DNA of 64,000 nt, taken from Chaenocephalus aceratus (lineage: Eukaryota > Chordata > Actinopteri > Perciformes > Channichthyidae). The DNA lies in the NCBI GenBank assembly GCA_023974075.1, contig CM043789.1, forward strand, positions 38,565,613 to 38,629,612, given 5' to 3'. Position 1 is the first letter of the stretch; each line of letters opens with the position of its first letter. Of the stretch, positions 1-31,367 are shown piece after piece. The position numbers and the translations under genes are program-made. The notes under the pieces are model-generated. The model ran no database searches, had not been told where the DNA came from, and was given only the letters and a program-made list of their open reading frames with translations.

Positions 1-985
1 GAACAGGAGTGATGTGATCCACTTTCTTAGTGTCAGTGAGGACTCGAGCAGCGGCGTTCTGAATCAGCTGCAGCTTCCTAATAGATTTTTTAGTGAGACC
101 TGGGAAGACACCATTGCAGTAGTCGAGTCTACTGAAGATAAAAGCATGGACACGTTTTTCCAAATCCTGCTGTGACATTAGTCTTTTAATCCTAGATATG
201 TTCTTTAGGTGATAGTAGGCTGATTTAGTAACTGTTTTAATGTGACTGTTGAAACTTCGGTCAGAGTCCATGACTACACCTAGATTTCTGGCTTTATCTG
301 TTGTTTTGAACATTGCAGACTGAAGCTCAGCGCTAACGTTTATACGTTCTGACTTGGCTCCAAAAATCATTACCTCAGTTTTATCTTTGTTTAATTGGAG
401 AAAGTTCTGACACATCCAGTCATTGATTTGTTCAATGCACTTACTCAGTGTTTGAATTGGAGCATAGTCTCCTGGTGAAATTGTTACGTAAATTTGTGTG
501 TCATCTGCATAGCTATGGTAACTTATTTTGTTGTTCTTCATTATCTGAGCCAACATGTAGATGTTAAAGAGAAGAGGCCCCAAGATGGAGCCTTGAGGAA
601 CCCCACATGTCATATTTGTCAACTCAGATGTGTATTTACCTATAGAAACAAAGTTGTTTCTGTCCTTTAGGTAGGATTCAAACCAATTTAGAACTGTTTT
701 CGAAAGTCCCACCCAGTTTTCCAGTCGGTCTAGTAATATGCTGTGGTCAACAGTGTCAAACGCAGCACTGAGATCTAATAATACTAACACTGAAGTTCTG
801 CCACTGTCTGTGTTTAAGTGGATGTCATTGTCATATGTGCAACTCAAGACCTTTACAAGAGCAGTCTCAGTGCTGTGGTTTGGACGAAAGCCTGACTGGA
901 ACACATCGAAACAGTTATTTAAATGAAAAAAATTACTCAACTGTTGAAAAGCAACTTTTTCAATGATGTAGTCAAAGATAGAAGT
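1..985 (-). mobile_element. LINE reverse transcriptase fragment (L2/CR1-like)
   Basis: Read on the minus strand, the segment encodes a broken non-LTR retrotransposon reverse transcriptase: a D-H-S-I-L stretch near 740, [13 protein letters not shown] near 560-610, the catalytic YADD box near 510, then the thumb region and the LQLIQNAAARVL motif near 40-75. The reading frame is interrupted and the copy continues beyond the left edge, so it is a dead fragment. The motif order and the 'NAAARVL...DHITPV' block are typical of fish L2/CR1-type LINEs. The family name is inferred. Confidence 0.8.
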
Positions 986-1530
986 TGTTCATCTCTATGT
1001 TTTTCACAACTTCTTCATCACTATGTTTATTAGTCAACATACATCTGTCCTAGTGTTGTCACATCTAATTCGAAACTTTGCGGCTCTGTTCAGTTTTTTT
1101 TTCTCACCACTGTGGTATTTTTACAGCTTAAATCTTTACATCTCTCTGCACAGATATAAAATGCTATATTTGACTGGAGGTTACTTAATCAGCTAGAGAA
1201 GAGATTCAATTATATTGATTAGATTATTAGATGAACTTGTCATAGCAGTAGAAGCATATGTCACTGCACATAAACAATGACTCTGTTACAGTGTCCCAGT
1301 GAAGCAGCATGTCTAACAGTAGAGCAGCCAGACAACTTAATGAAATGCAGCTACAGTGATTTGTATTTTTTACACATGGGAATGAAAGATCTATGGTTTC
1401 AGGTTAGATCTTGTCTTGGCTTGTTTTCTTACAAGTGGAATGTGGTTAAATAATGCTCTCAAAGCTGCTTAAAAGATTGTAGATTGAAACAAAAACAAAA
1501 AACCTTATCCCGTAAATTATACATTCAATT
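986..1530. other. No gene seen between two LINE relics
   Basis: AT-rich sequence without a convincing exon, RNA gene or repeat boundary. Confidence 0.5.
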
Positions 1531-1533
1531 CAA

Positions 1534-2690
1534 TTCAAAACCTTTATTTATCCAGGTAAAATCCCATTGAGATCAATGATCTCTTTTTCAAGGGAGACCT
1601 GCAGCAGTAGGTTCCACAAGAAGACATAAAAACATAAACAACAGAACAACAAAAGGACATCATACAGCAACATGTACAGGGATTACAATTTACATATTTA
1701 ACCACATGTACAGGTACCAACAGCATCTGATTTTGTAGCATCCAACCGAGCTTTAAAAACATGTAGTGGTACTAGCTTGGTAATTTTCCATTCTTTTTGC
1801 AGACTGTTCCAAGTTAGTGGAGCTGCACATCTAAAATCTTTCTTCCCTAAGACAGTCCTAGCACTTGGCACATTTAATAAAACCACAGCATGCGATCTCA
1901 GGCAATAAGTACTTTCAATTCGCAGAGAGATCAGGGAGCAGATATAAGATGGTAGTTTATCCAACATGGCTTTGTAAATGAAAAAGTACCAGTGACTGAG
2001 CCTCCGTACAGTAAGTGATGGCAAAACCGCCTTGGTATACAGGGTACAGTGATGCGTAAGTGCTTTACAATTTGTCAAAAATCTCAGTGCACTGTGATAC
2101 GCAGCATCTAACTTGCTCAGGTAATTGGCAGGTGCATTTATATATAACAAATCACCATAGTCCAACACAGGTAAAAAGGTCACAGTGACTAGCCTTTTCC
2201 TGGCCTCAAGCGAGAAACGGGACTTATTTCTGTAAAAGAAACCTAGCCTAACCCTCAGCTTTTTAAGCAGGTTATTTACATGAAATTTAAAAGTGAGACA
2301 GTCATCAAGCCAGATACCCAAGTATTTGTAACAGGTAACCACTTCAAGTTGTATTCCTTGCGTAGTTACAATATCCAAAGCAGTCTCCGGTGTATTTTTA
2401 GCTTTAGCTTTAGAAAAGAGCATTACCTTGGTTTTATCCACATTTAAAAGAAGCTTTAATTCAGAGAGCTGAGCCTGAATAATGTTAAAAACAGCCTGTA
2501 ATTTAACAACAGCCTCGTTAATCGAGGGACCTGCACAGTACATCACGGTATCGTCCGCATAAAAATGCAAGGTTGCTCCTTCGACATTTTCACCTAAACT
2601 ATTAATATAGATAGAGAATAATAGCGGACCTAAAACTGAACCTTGTGGTACACCATTAGTGATGTTTAACCACTCAGACGAAAAAAACAC
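1534..2690 (-). mobile_element. LINE reverse transcriptase fragment with 3' tail
   Basis: The minus strand carries an open reverse transcriptase segment: [17 protein letters not shown] near 2610-2665, YADD near 2555, then the thumb and C-terminal region to about 1700. The 3' tail near 1535-1600 holds a sequence (ATCCCATTGAGATCA) common at fish LINE 3' ends. It differs clearly from the LINE at 1-985, so it is another family (Rex1- or L2-like; not resolved). The 5' part is missing; the frame runs on past 2690 into unrelated DNA up to 2912, so the 404-residue ORF is chimeric. Confidence 0.75.
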
Positions 2691-2811
2691 CAACACAAAT
2701 TCACAAACATAAAGCAGAGCCCAAATGTGATTTGTATTAACCATACTTGATGATAAAGCATTTCCTATAGTTACAAACGTACTCAACAGTCTACAAGCAT
2801 GTGTACAAATG

Positions 2812-4715
2812 TGGGCTGTCAGTCGATTAAAATAGTTAATTGCGATTAATCGCAAATTAATCGCACATTTTTTATCTGTTCTAAATGTACCTTTTAGAGG
2901 AGTATTTTTCAAGTTTTTAATACTCTTATCAACATATGAGTGGACAAATATGCTTTATGCAAATGTTTATTATCATTTGAACAATGACAAATATTCTCAT
3001 GAATATTAAACACAACAACCTCTGAACATTACAAATATTCGCCTCAATTCAACCTGGAACCTCTCATTCAATAATACAATACAATACAAAGTGTGTATGT
3101 GTGTGTTCGTTGGAGCTATGTGCAACTCAAGGCATATGCTCGAACGCAGTGGGGAGCCGTGACTTTTATACCTAGGCCCTCTGACCCCCCCTTCCCTCGA
3201 AAGAAAATAAGAGATATTACGTCACAGCGTATACTTCAGCAGAATATCAAAACAGCGGCCCGGGGTGCAAAACGCATCAATGACAGCGACCCTCTACCAC
3301 ACAAAACAACATCATTTATATAAACACCTATCATGACAGGGCACCCACAGCCAAGTAACAATTACAAATGAATGAAGTCGGCACGGCGGCCCGCATTGAA
3401 AATGACTTAGGCCTACCTTTGATGATAAATCACTGAAACACAAAGTCCATCCTCCTGTCCTTTTGGATGAAGCACTTGCGGGTCATGCAGCTGATCCTTT
3501 GCCACTCCAGTTTATCATTGTAACTCAATCTTGAAAATGACTTGGTTAATAGACTAATTTTGCAAACGATGTCATCACTATCACTGAAGTTCATCATGAA
3601 CGAACTTATGCTAATCATAAATCTATCGATTCGATTTATGATTCGAAAATAATAAAAGTAGGGTAGACATGTGGATATTATCCGGCTGAACACAACGTGC
3701 ATTTATCTAACAGGTTTGTTTTCCACAGACCTTATTTCGAGCTATTTTCCAAAACCCTCTGAAGAAATCCCGTTGCTTTCTGTCGAGGGAATCCGAGCGA
3801 AGCTTACTTCCGGGTTTTAGGACGCGTCACTGCACCACTTGCATAGACCTCACAGCGGGCGGAACTAGTCATAAAGTCCGCGGAAATAAAGCCCGCCCAT
3901 TTAGAGGGACGGTATGATTGGTCAATTGTACTGTCAGTTGACATTACTCTCTCGTTGAGTTACTATCGCTGGCCCTCTGTGAATGTAGAGAGGGACCAAC
4001 AAGCTCTCCCGTCTTCACATAACTCGCAGAGACGGCATTTAACCCTTCCCATTCCAACAGAAACTGAACGGGCAGATTCAAAGGATTTATTTCTTTGGAA
4101 ATATTATTTTAAATACAATTAAATCAAGTTATTTTGGTAAAAACTAATGAAAAATGTAACTAAAAAAAAATATTTAAAGAAAATGTATTTTTTTTTTTAA
4201 TGTTTTCAAATATAATTATTTTAGAATATTTTAGGCCCTCACAGGAACGGGAGCTGCCTGAACGCTGCAATCATGTTGCGCGCACTATCCGAGCTGAGTG
4301 TGCTGACTTCTCGTACAATGTCCCACTGTCTGGCTTCCTGCATAAAGTCAAGTGCTCGGCGCAGTTGTCGGCGAAATGTCGCTCCTCTGTTTTCATTTAA
4401 ACAGCTCCTTATATCCGTTAGCGCAGCTAGCTAGCACCAGATGCACGTAATACACATAAGGTCTCTCTCTCGCTCGAGCCACACATACACACACCCTCTC
4501 AGTCCTCCCGATGGCCAGTCGGTGCCTGCCGGTGAGCGTGGAAGTGTGGTCTGCCACAAGCGGGCAACAGGAGCGGGGCCGTCAGCATCAGCTTGTAGAT
4601 GGTATTTTAAACTCGATGCGCTCTGAAACTACGGGGCGGCCGAGGACAAAAATACACATGCGTTAATCGCGTTAAAATAATTAGTGGGGTTAATTTTGTT
4701 GGCGCTAACGCGTTA
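2812..4715. mobile_element. hAT-like non-autonomous element, right end eroded
   Basis: The left end has GGGCTGTCAGTCGATTAAAA followed by AATTGCGATTAATCGCA; the right part (4660-4715) has the inverted counterpart GCGTTAATCGCGTTAAAATA and GCTAACGCGTTAA. Such TTAATCGCG-rich ends mark a common vertebrate DNA-transposon group, usually hAT. The expected terminal GACAGCCC at the right is missing. The inside (3090-4640) shows short ORFs only. Boundaries and class are inferred. Confidence 0.45.
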
Positions 4716-4838
4716 ATATGTATATCATAGTATATGGGACAAATGTGTAAATCCACACTTATACATTGCGTTTCCTGAAAAATAAAATGTTGAGCAAATT
4801 AATTAGGGTCGACGCTTCTTCATCCGTCTTTATAAAGA

Positions 4839-4855
4839 CACACACACACACACAC

Positions 4856-4943
<88 letters not shown>
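4839..4943. repeat. (CA)n microsatellite, interrupted
   Basis: Roughly 50 CA units with two interruptions. The ORFs across it read as His-Thr or Cys-Val repeats and are not genes. Confidence 0.95.
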
Positions 4944-4945
<2 letters not shown>

Positions 4946-5220
4946 CAGTGTGAGTGCTTCCCATTAGATTGCACGCGTAAAATGGAGAACCATGTATACA
5001 TCACTTCAGGGGACATTACATTGACTTACATGCATTTCGTGGAGACTTATCCTAACCTTGACCATAACCAAACACATGCCTAACCCTTACCCTAACCAAG
5101 TCTTCACCCTAACATTAATTATTCCCCTTATGGGGACCTCCCTTATGGGGACATAAGTCCCCACATGTGACTGTGTAAACAGATGTAGGTCCCCACAAGG
5201 CTAGTAATACTAGGACACAC
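4944..5220 (+). repeat. Dispersed GGGGAC repeat attached to the CA tract (copy 1)
   Basis: The block includes TGCTTCCCATTAGATTGCAC, a series of CCTAACC-type hexamers (5050-5125), and TTATGGGGACATAAGTCCCC, and ends at another CACACA tract. Inverted or partial copies lie at 30830-31038 and 45943-45991, each next to a long CA/TG run. It is therefore a mobile or amplifying unit that carries its own microsatellite. Confidence 0.8.
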
Positions 5221-5717
5221 ACACCCACACACACACTTTAGGCCTTGTTGTTTTTTATCACAAATTTGTTCACAGTTTGGCACTGTATATGAATAAAAGC
5301 AGTAATTGTACACATTGTAATTTATTCTTCTTTAGATGTGAGGCAGGATGTAACTCTCAGTTCTGATGTTGCAAGCTCTTTAAAAAAAGATTTGGGCCAT
5401 TCTGCACACCCTCTGCTGTGGTATTGTTTTTGCTAGTTGATTAAAACTCTGCTCAGGTTGGACTTTCTATTCATGCTGTCCTGAGACTCAGTCACACTGA
5501 GGGTGAAAATCCCAGTACAATCCTTAGACAAGCAGTGAACAACAGGTTAAAGACACACAGGCGGACCACTATAGAAAGGCTTGACAACTTGAGAAGCTGC
5601 TGCCTGTAAAGAACAGATTATTGAGGAAACAAGAGACGGCTGTGCAGCCAGGAGTGCAGGATCAGAAAACATGCTGAGGATAGAGTAGTAGGAAAAACAT
5701 ATCGTTATGCCTTATAT

Positions 5718-6262
5718 CAGGGGTGTCCACACTTTTCTCACAGAGGGCCACATACAAGAAACATATACGAAGGGCTGGGACGCTCACTAGGGGTGAGGTA
5801 TATCGCCTCATAAGTTCACTTATAAGTCACCCAAATTAATCAAATGTAGGTAAATGATGCTTGATACTTGCATTAAGAAAAACAGCCACATCACAGCTCT
5901 CCAGAGGGTTTACTTTATCTTGTTTTCAGCTCATCCCTCAGTTTGATTATCATAAGGAGAAATAGGAAGGGGTGTGTATTTCAAGCTTGTTAGGTAAATA
6001 AGTAATTTTTTTATCAACTAGAGATATGTTAGAAAATTTGTCCAACTTTTATTGACTGAATTTATTTGAAAAGTGTTCTTATTAACACATGAATACTACT
6101 GTGTAATATATTTGTACATATGTAGTTAAGAGTACAAGATAAGACAAGCACAAGTTTCATTTTCTCGGCCGCATTACATTATACTTTTAGAATTTGCTGA
6201 GGGCCCATTCAAAATTGTCCACGGGCCGCATTTGCCCCCGGACCATAGTTTGGACACCCCTG
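5718..6262. mobile_element. hAT MITE with perfect 8-bp target duplication
   Basis: Ends CAGGGGTGTCCACACTTTT and CATAGTTTGGACACCCCTG form terminal inverted repeats; the flanks are both CCTTATAT (5710-5717 and 6263-6270). The 8-bp duplication and CAGGGGTGTCC terminus are hallmarks of hAT elements. Length is 545 bp with no transposase frame, so it is non-autonomous. The intact duplication suggests a fairly recent insertion. Confidence 0.92.
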
Positions 6263-6270
6263 CCTTATAT

Positions 6271-7253
6271 GATGATCCTTCGTCAACATTTGGTCAGTAT
6301 ATTGTCTCTTGCTGATTACAAATAGCCTCATAATCTTGATCTTCACTTCAAGCTGATATGCAGCAGCCTTTTTCTAGATTATAATAATTGGAGTGAAGCC
6401 TGTGAGCTACATCAGGCACTCACCTTGAGCACCAATGATCCACATGTGATATGCCTTACCAACCTCATGCAACCAACCAAACACACCCTCTGTAATCGGG
6501 CGCTCTTTTTAAGCTGCTCTCTCTCCCTGCCTCATAATGCTGCTGCTGTCCTGCTTCTGCTACGCTGCTTCCTTTCTGCTCCACCACCTCCCAGCATGCA
6601 CCTGTAGTCCCTGTTATCTAATGATCCTCATTGTTCCTGGTGAAAAATATCTGCAGGGAGGGATGAGGCCGAAGCCTAGACGCCAAACTCAAACTATATG
6701 CTGCCGTCTATAAACATTTTAAACGTGAGTTATGTCTGAACTAGATAATAAGAGAAACACTTAGTTAGGTAGTGCTGATTAATTTCTCTATTCATTGATT
6801 GAATTGAGCAATTAGTTGATTTGTAAAAACTTAAAATAGTTAGAAATGCTGTCAATGTTACCCAGAGCCTAAAGGGACAGCATCACAATGTATTTGTTTA
6901 AACAACAATGAAACCTTAACATAATAATACAAAACATATAAATACAAAATTTTCATGTTTTTAAATGAAGAATCACTTTTCTGTACAAAAACGTAAAAGT
7001 AAGACAAAACTTTCAAATAAATGAAATTGAAAGAAAAAATACAATATATAGTTGAGTAGAAGTAGAAAGTGGCATGAAAAGAAAAGACTCAAATAGTTTA
7101 CAGTTAAGTATGTAGTAAATAAATCAACATAATAAAGTTATATGTAATCCCTGCTTTATTTTCAGTTGAGAAAATACGTGTGCATGAATATTCAATGTTG
7201 TGTTGTTGCTGACTTTAAACACATTTCTTTAAAGTATGGTCTTTTTTGTTCAG
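6271..7253. other. No feature recognised upstream of comt exons
   Basis: AT-rich DNA. I looked for an N-terminal comt exon (membrane anchor) and did not recognise one; it may lie left of the window. Confidence 0.4.
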
Positions 7254-8990
7254 AGGATCCTGGGTGCAGTACAGAAGAACGCCACCAGAGGGGACCCTCG
7301 CAGCGTGGTGAGAGCCATCGATCAGTACTGCAGGAACCAGGAGTGGGCCATGAATGTGGGGGATGAGAAAGGTACGGTCTCCTCATCAGTGGTGTAAAGT
7401 CACTACGTGGATTCACTCAAGTACTGTAGTTAAGTACAATGTTGAGGTACTTGTACTTTACCCGAATATTTCAATTGTGTGCTGCTTTGTACTTCTACTC
7501 TAAGGGAAAATAGTGTACTTCACTACATTTGAATATCTTTAGTTACTTTGCAGATTTGGATTAATGATGTGAAATATAATTAACACTTAAATACCACTTT
7601 AGTTCCACCTGGAGTGAATTCACAAGCTACCCTGCACGTATACAAAGTCATTACAACTAGCTGCACCTTCACCAGCTGTGAGAACACTATTGATACGTAC
7701 ACTTCTGAAATAGACCAATCTGCATAATGAGGACTTTTGGTTACTTCAAGTATATTTTGATGCCAATGCTTTTATACTTGAGTAACATTTTGATTGCAGG
7801 ACTTCTACTTGTAACAGAGTATTCCTACACTCTGGTATTTCTACTGTTCCAAAAGATCCGAGTACTTCTTCCACCTCTGCTCCTCATCATATTATATCTT
7901 TTAAATGACCTTACATAACTCAGCTGTGTTTAATGAAATCTTCTTTTTGTCTCTGTCTTGCCACAGGCTGCATCCTGGACTCAGTTGTGTCTGAGGTGAA
8001 CCCGGCCACAGTGTTGGAGCTGGGAACGTACTGCGGATACTCCACGGTGCGCATCGCCAGCCTGCTGCCCCCCCACGCCAAACTCATCACTCTTGAATTT
8101 AACCCCGAATTCGCCGTGATCGCTCGACAAGTCATCGCCTGGGCGGGACTGGAGGACAAGGTGGAGTCGCACAGCATGTCAGAAGCAGTCATGAATGTGT
8201 ACAGTCCAGTGTGCTGTTACGCAATGTATTTATTTGACAAGATTAGGTAATAGTTACTTTTCAGGTTCTCATTATATACAAAAATAAATTGTCTAATGAA
8301 GTCTAGATTAGAGATCTGGCAATATCAAAATTAATTAAACAAAATGTCTAAGTATGATGACATTAAAGAGATTCTGATGCTCATCATTTGACTAAAGTAA
8401 CAAATGAAATACAGACTTTGATGTAGAACTGAGTATTTCTACACGGTGGTGTTAGTACTTATACATGGGGCATACTGCGCGGACGCTCTGGGGTGCACAG
8501 GCAGTATGAGAAAAATAGTAGGCCCTTTAAAGTTGTTTACTTTGACATATTAAGAAATGTGTCTGTGCACTTCTTCCACCACTGGTTCCTTGTTTCTAGA
8601 TCCAGTTAGTGGAAGGAGCCTCTGGAGACTTAATCCCCAAAATGAAGGAGCAGTTTGGGGTGGAGACGTTTGATTTGGTGTTCCTGGATCACTGGAAAGA
8701 TCGTTACCTCCCAGACACAAAACTGATGGAGGCAAGTGCTGCTTTTTTAACTGAGAAAACGATTTTATTTGATCCGCCATGATGCCATAAATGATGCTTT
8801 CTTCCATCAGGAGTGTGGCCTCCTTAGGAAGGGCAGCGTCCTGCTGGCGGACAACGTCATCTGCCCCGGAACTCCTGAGTATCTGGAGTTTGTGCGGAGC
8901 AGCCCGCGCTACGAGAGCCAATACTTCAAATCTCACCTGGAGTACACCAAAGTGGAGGATGGCCTGGAGAAGTCCGTCTTCTTAGGGTAG
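7254..8990 (+). CDS. comt: Catechol O-methyltransferase, last four exons
   Basis: Coding exons: 7254-7371, 7967-8160, 8600-8731 and 8811-8990 (stop TAG), joining in frame to 207 residues. The enzyme moves a methyl group from S-adenosylmethionine to a catechol hydroxyl. Visible family marks: [11 protein letters not shown], the SAM-binding [26 protein letters not shown] (metal-binding Asp and catalytic Lys), [10 protein letters not shown] (metal-binding Asp-Asn) and the late LEY Glu. These match COMT rather than the related TOMT, which lacks the HWKD set. The first exon starts at RILGAVQ, so the N-terminal segment with any membrane anchor is not seen. Exon 3 ends at a GC donor (ATGGAG|gcaagt) instead of GT. 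A Tol2-like MITE fills most of the first visible intron. Which teleost paralogue it is cannot be told. Confidence 0.92.
7387..7879. mobile_element. Tol2-like hAT MITE in comt intron
   Basis: Ends CAGTGGTGTAAAGT and CTTCTTCCACCTCTG are inverted and resemble the Tol2 terminus; the flanks are identical, CTCCTCAT at 7379-7386 and 7880-7887. The inside is rich in TACTTAAGT/GTACTT words. It begins 15 bp after a comt donor site and makes up 493 of the 595 intron bases. Confidence 0.9.
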
Positions 8991-9600
8991 TGTTTAACCC
9001 AAACGCTTTTCCACAGGTGCTTGTTAACCTCCTGGTTTCCCTCAGTCTGTTCTTCTCCGTCTTGAAATTAAACATAACATCTGAAGGAATTTGTGTTGCG
9101 TGCTTTATTTCCTTATCACCACATGATACATATCCTATTAATGCACTCTGCCTGCATTAGTACAGCAGGCGGCAGTAGTGATGCTACGTTCAAGCATCTA
9201 ATGGACGGCTGCAATCTGATACAGAGCTGGGGGGGGGCTTCTTTTCCCAGGGTCCCAAATAAAATCAATAATAAATCTAATCCAGATGCATTCTGTGGGC
9301 ACAGACCTATTTACCGCTCTGATATGCTCCACCATTGTGCCACTGTTGACAGGTGTGTGTGTGTGTGTGTGTGTGTGGGGAGAGAGTGTGTGTTGCCTGT
9401 GAGTGTGTGTCTGCACGTGAATCAAATAGCTGCTCATCTAATCTCTCAAAGTGAGCGGGGGTGGGGGCTCGTGCATTTGGTTCAGCTGCATGAAAAAAAA
9501 AAAGGAGCGGGCTCGTCGTCCACCTAGTGCTTTCTTCACAGACGCCTGCATGATAATCCCAATCTGTGGCCATTAGTGCCGAGAGATCGAGCAAGGAGAG
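8991..9600. other. comt 3' region and comt-grm6 spacer
   Basis: Holds the comt 3' UTR (length unknown) and a short GT run at 9352-9376. No other gene seen. Confidence 0.5.
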
Positions 9601-9998
9601 AGTTCAGCAGAGAGGGGGAGAGAGAGGGAGAGGGGGGAGTGCCTGGACAGAGATGCACACAGAGGGAAAAGACAGAGAGAGAGAGGGAGCTTTTAAGGGA
9701 TTTGGCGGTGATTTGTAGAACCTCACTGCTGTAATGTTTTGCTTTTTCCTCCACTTTTCTCGTGACACTTCACCCTGAAGAGATTTCATTTCAGTTCTTC
9801 TTCTTTAACCATTGTTTTTGTTCTGTTCTGAGTGCACGCAGCTGTCTGAGATGATAAAGGATTTACTTTTGGCGGTGAGAGGAGAGCCTTGCCTCTAGAT
9901 ATTATATATATAATCACATTTAGGACCATGGATGGGAGGCCTGTTGGGGACACGCATGTGATGGATACAATCGAGAGCGGTCGATGAAGAATGGGCAG
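9600..9998 (+). other. Possible 5' UTR exon of grm6
   Basis: Purine-rich (GAGAGA) stretch at 9590-9690, then sequence ending ATGGGCAG|gtaaga, a strong donor at 9999. The next plausible acceptor is ccctcag at about 11798, just before the receptor's start codon. The start of the exon is not defined. Inferred from splice signals only. Confidence 0.4.
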
Positions 9999-10929
9999 GT
10001 AAGAAGTAGTTGTATATGTTTAAATGTATTCAGGAAATGTCTGTACTTGCAGGTTGGATGTGGACATATTGGCTGCAGGCGTTCAAGCAGATCTTTGCTC
10101 TTATTTAGACAATCTTTTCAGCAGATTTCCATCAATCCAATTAAGATTTTAAGTGTAAATAGAACAATGTTGAAGAAAAAGTATGCATTGCAAGCATGCA
10201 CATGATTCATTCATATTTATATTTCGATTTAATACTAAATAAATGTATTATTTGTTATTCTGCCTGGAAATATTACATAAAATGTCACTCTAAAATATTT
10301 TAATTTCACAGTCTGTGGGATCTCTGTTTCGTAGGTTTTTTAAAAGGTCCTCATGCAGATAAAATGAACCTGCCCCAGCCTCTGGAGCAGGACACGCTGC
10401 GACGGCTCAGTTGATGTTTTCTGTTTTGCAACATTTATAGTGTTTTCCATCATGGGCTCTCAGCTCTCTGTGCATCCCATATCCACTCAGTGTCATCCTG
10501 CATGCTGTCTCCCGTCTGCTCCTCAGCTGCAGCCTTCTCTAAGGATGAATACATGTGGAGCTTTTCTTCTTTTTTTACAAATCTTTTAGAAGGTTTTCTG
10601 CATTTATACTCTGTTTCCTGATATTGACCATTTTAACATTTACATGCAATCTTCAAAAAGCCCATAGAACTGAAAACTCGGAGTTTCAAACCAGTCGTGC
10701 AAAATCAAAAGATAATGGGTCTCGTGTATAAAGCATTAAAACATCACATTTCCTCTCATTTTTCTTTTATACCCTGGATTTATTGAAATGTCTTCAGTGC
10801 CAATCTTAGTGAGATAACATATAAAAGAAAATACGTCACATTGACATAGCTTCAATAATTGGACCCAAACAAAAGTAATTTGATTGAGTTATTGATTTAT
10901 CCAGCTTCCAGCCTAAAGGGTAAACTTAA

Positions 10930-11690
10930 AAGGGCCCTGTTGTGCGTTTTGGGGTTGTCCCTTTCCTTATGTGTGATATATAGGTTTCTGTGCATGTAAA
11001 TGGTCTGCAAAGGCTACAATCCCCCCCCCTGAAACACCTCTGTTGGACTCCATTGTGCACTTCTACGTAACACTCACGCTTCTTTTGGCCACACATTGGG
11101 TGTTTCTCAATGTCGAGGACATTTCCTTGGTAGGACATGTCTTCCGAGTCACTTGCTTCAGAAGCGAGGCAAGAATCCTTCCTAGCCTTGGAAAATGAAG
11201 AATGTTGGAACAGGCGTGCGTCATATGCGAGGCCCCGCCTTAAATGGAGCGTGATTTACGCCAAAGATTTGGAAATTGGTCCGTGCGCAAAGCATTGTGG
11301 GGATTCTAAGACCGCGGAGTCTACACATGTGCAGCCTCGAAATGTCCCGCTACGAAGTACGCCGGCCTCGGTAGAATTCCAAGTATCCTGGACATTGGAA
11401 CAGTCCTTCGGCGGCACTCGATGACGTAGTATGCTTGAAATAGTGGCTCTGGAGCAGCCTTCCTCGACATTGAGAAACACCCATTGTCTGGATAGGCTAA
11501 GGGGCGGGACATCTCTAAGCGGTTAACCAATCCCAACGGAGCCGCTCAGATAACCAATGAGAGCAGACTGGGCTCTGGTTTCAGACAGAGGGTGAAAAGA
11601 GGTGCTGCAGCACAGGCAGTGTGAGAACAATAAAGACCTCTCTGAACATTAAAGCATGTCACAGTAGAGGCACGAAATACAATGTGAATG
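10930..11690 (+). mobile_element. TTAA-flanked MITE family, interrupted and truncated
   Basis: Begins AAGGGCCCTGTTGTGC after TTAA (10926-10929) and carries GCATGTAAATGGTCTGCAAAG and TAGGCTAAGGGGCGGGAC. The same words occur at 26769-27140. The usual right terminus is not found, so the copy is truncated near 11690. It is split by the element at 11098-11482. Confidence 0.7.
11098..11482. mobile_element. Harbinger-like MITE with near-perfect TIRs
   Basis: Inverted termini start GGGTGTTTCTCAATGTCG and are identical for 22 bp at both ends (11098-11119 and 11461-11482). Both flanks are ATT (11095-11097, 11483-11485), a 3-bp duplication as made by PIF/Harbinger elements, though the usual target is TAA/TTA. 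Removing it restores the host MITE sequence. Length 385 bp, no transposase. Confidence 0.85.
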
Positions 11691-11853
11691 TATCTCGTAA
11701 TGTCGTTTGCAATAGTCGTTTGTAGATTTCTTGTTTAAAAATAAATAAACACTAGCTGATATTCTGATGAGAGGCTAATCAGTCTTTCTGCCCTCAGGTG
11801 TCAAAGGTAGAGGGAGTGGCCCGGTGCTGTCAGTCCGTCTGTCGGTCCTCATC

Positions 11854-31367
<19,514 letters not shown>

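Noticed and set aside
1698..2912. Intact 404-residue retrotransposon protein
   Set aside because: The N-terminal part beyond about 2690 is unrelated DNA, including the hAT-like end; only the reverse transcriptase part is real and it is truncated.
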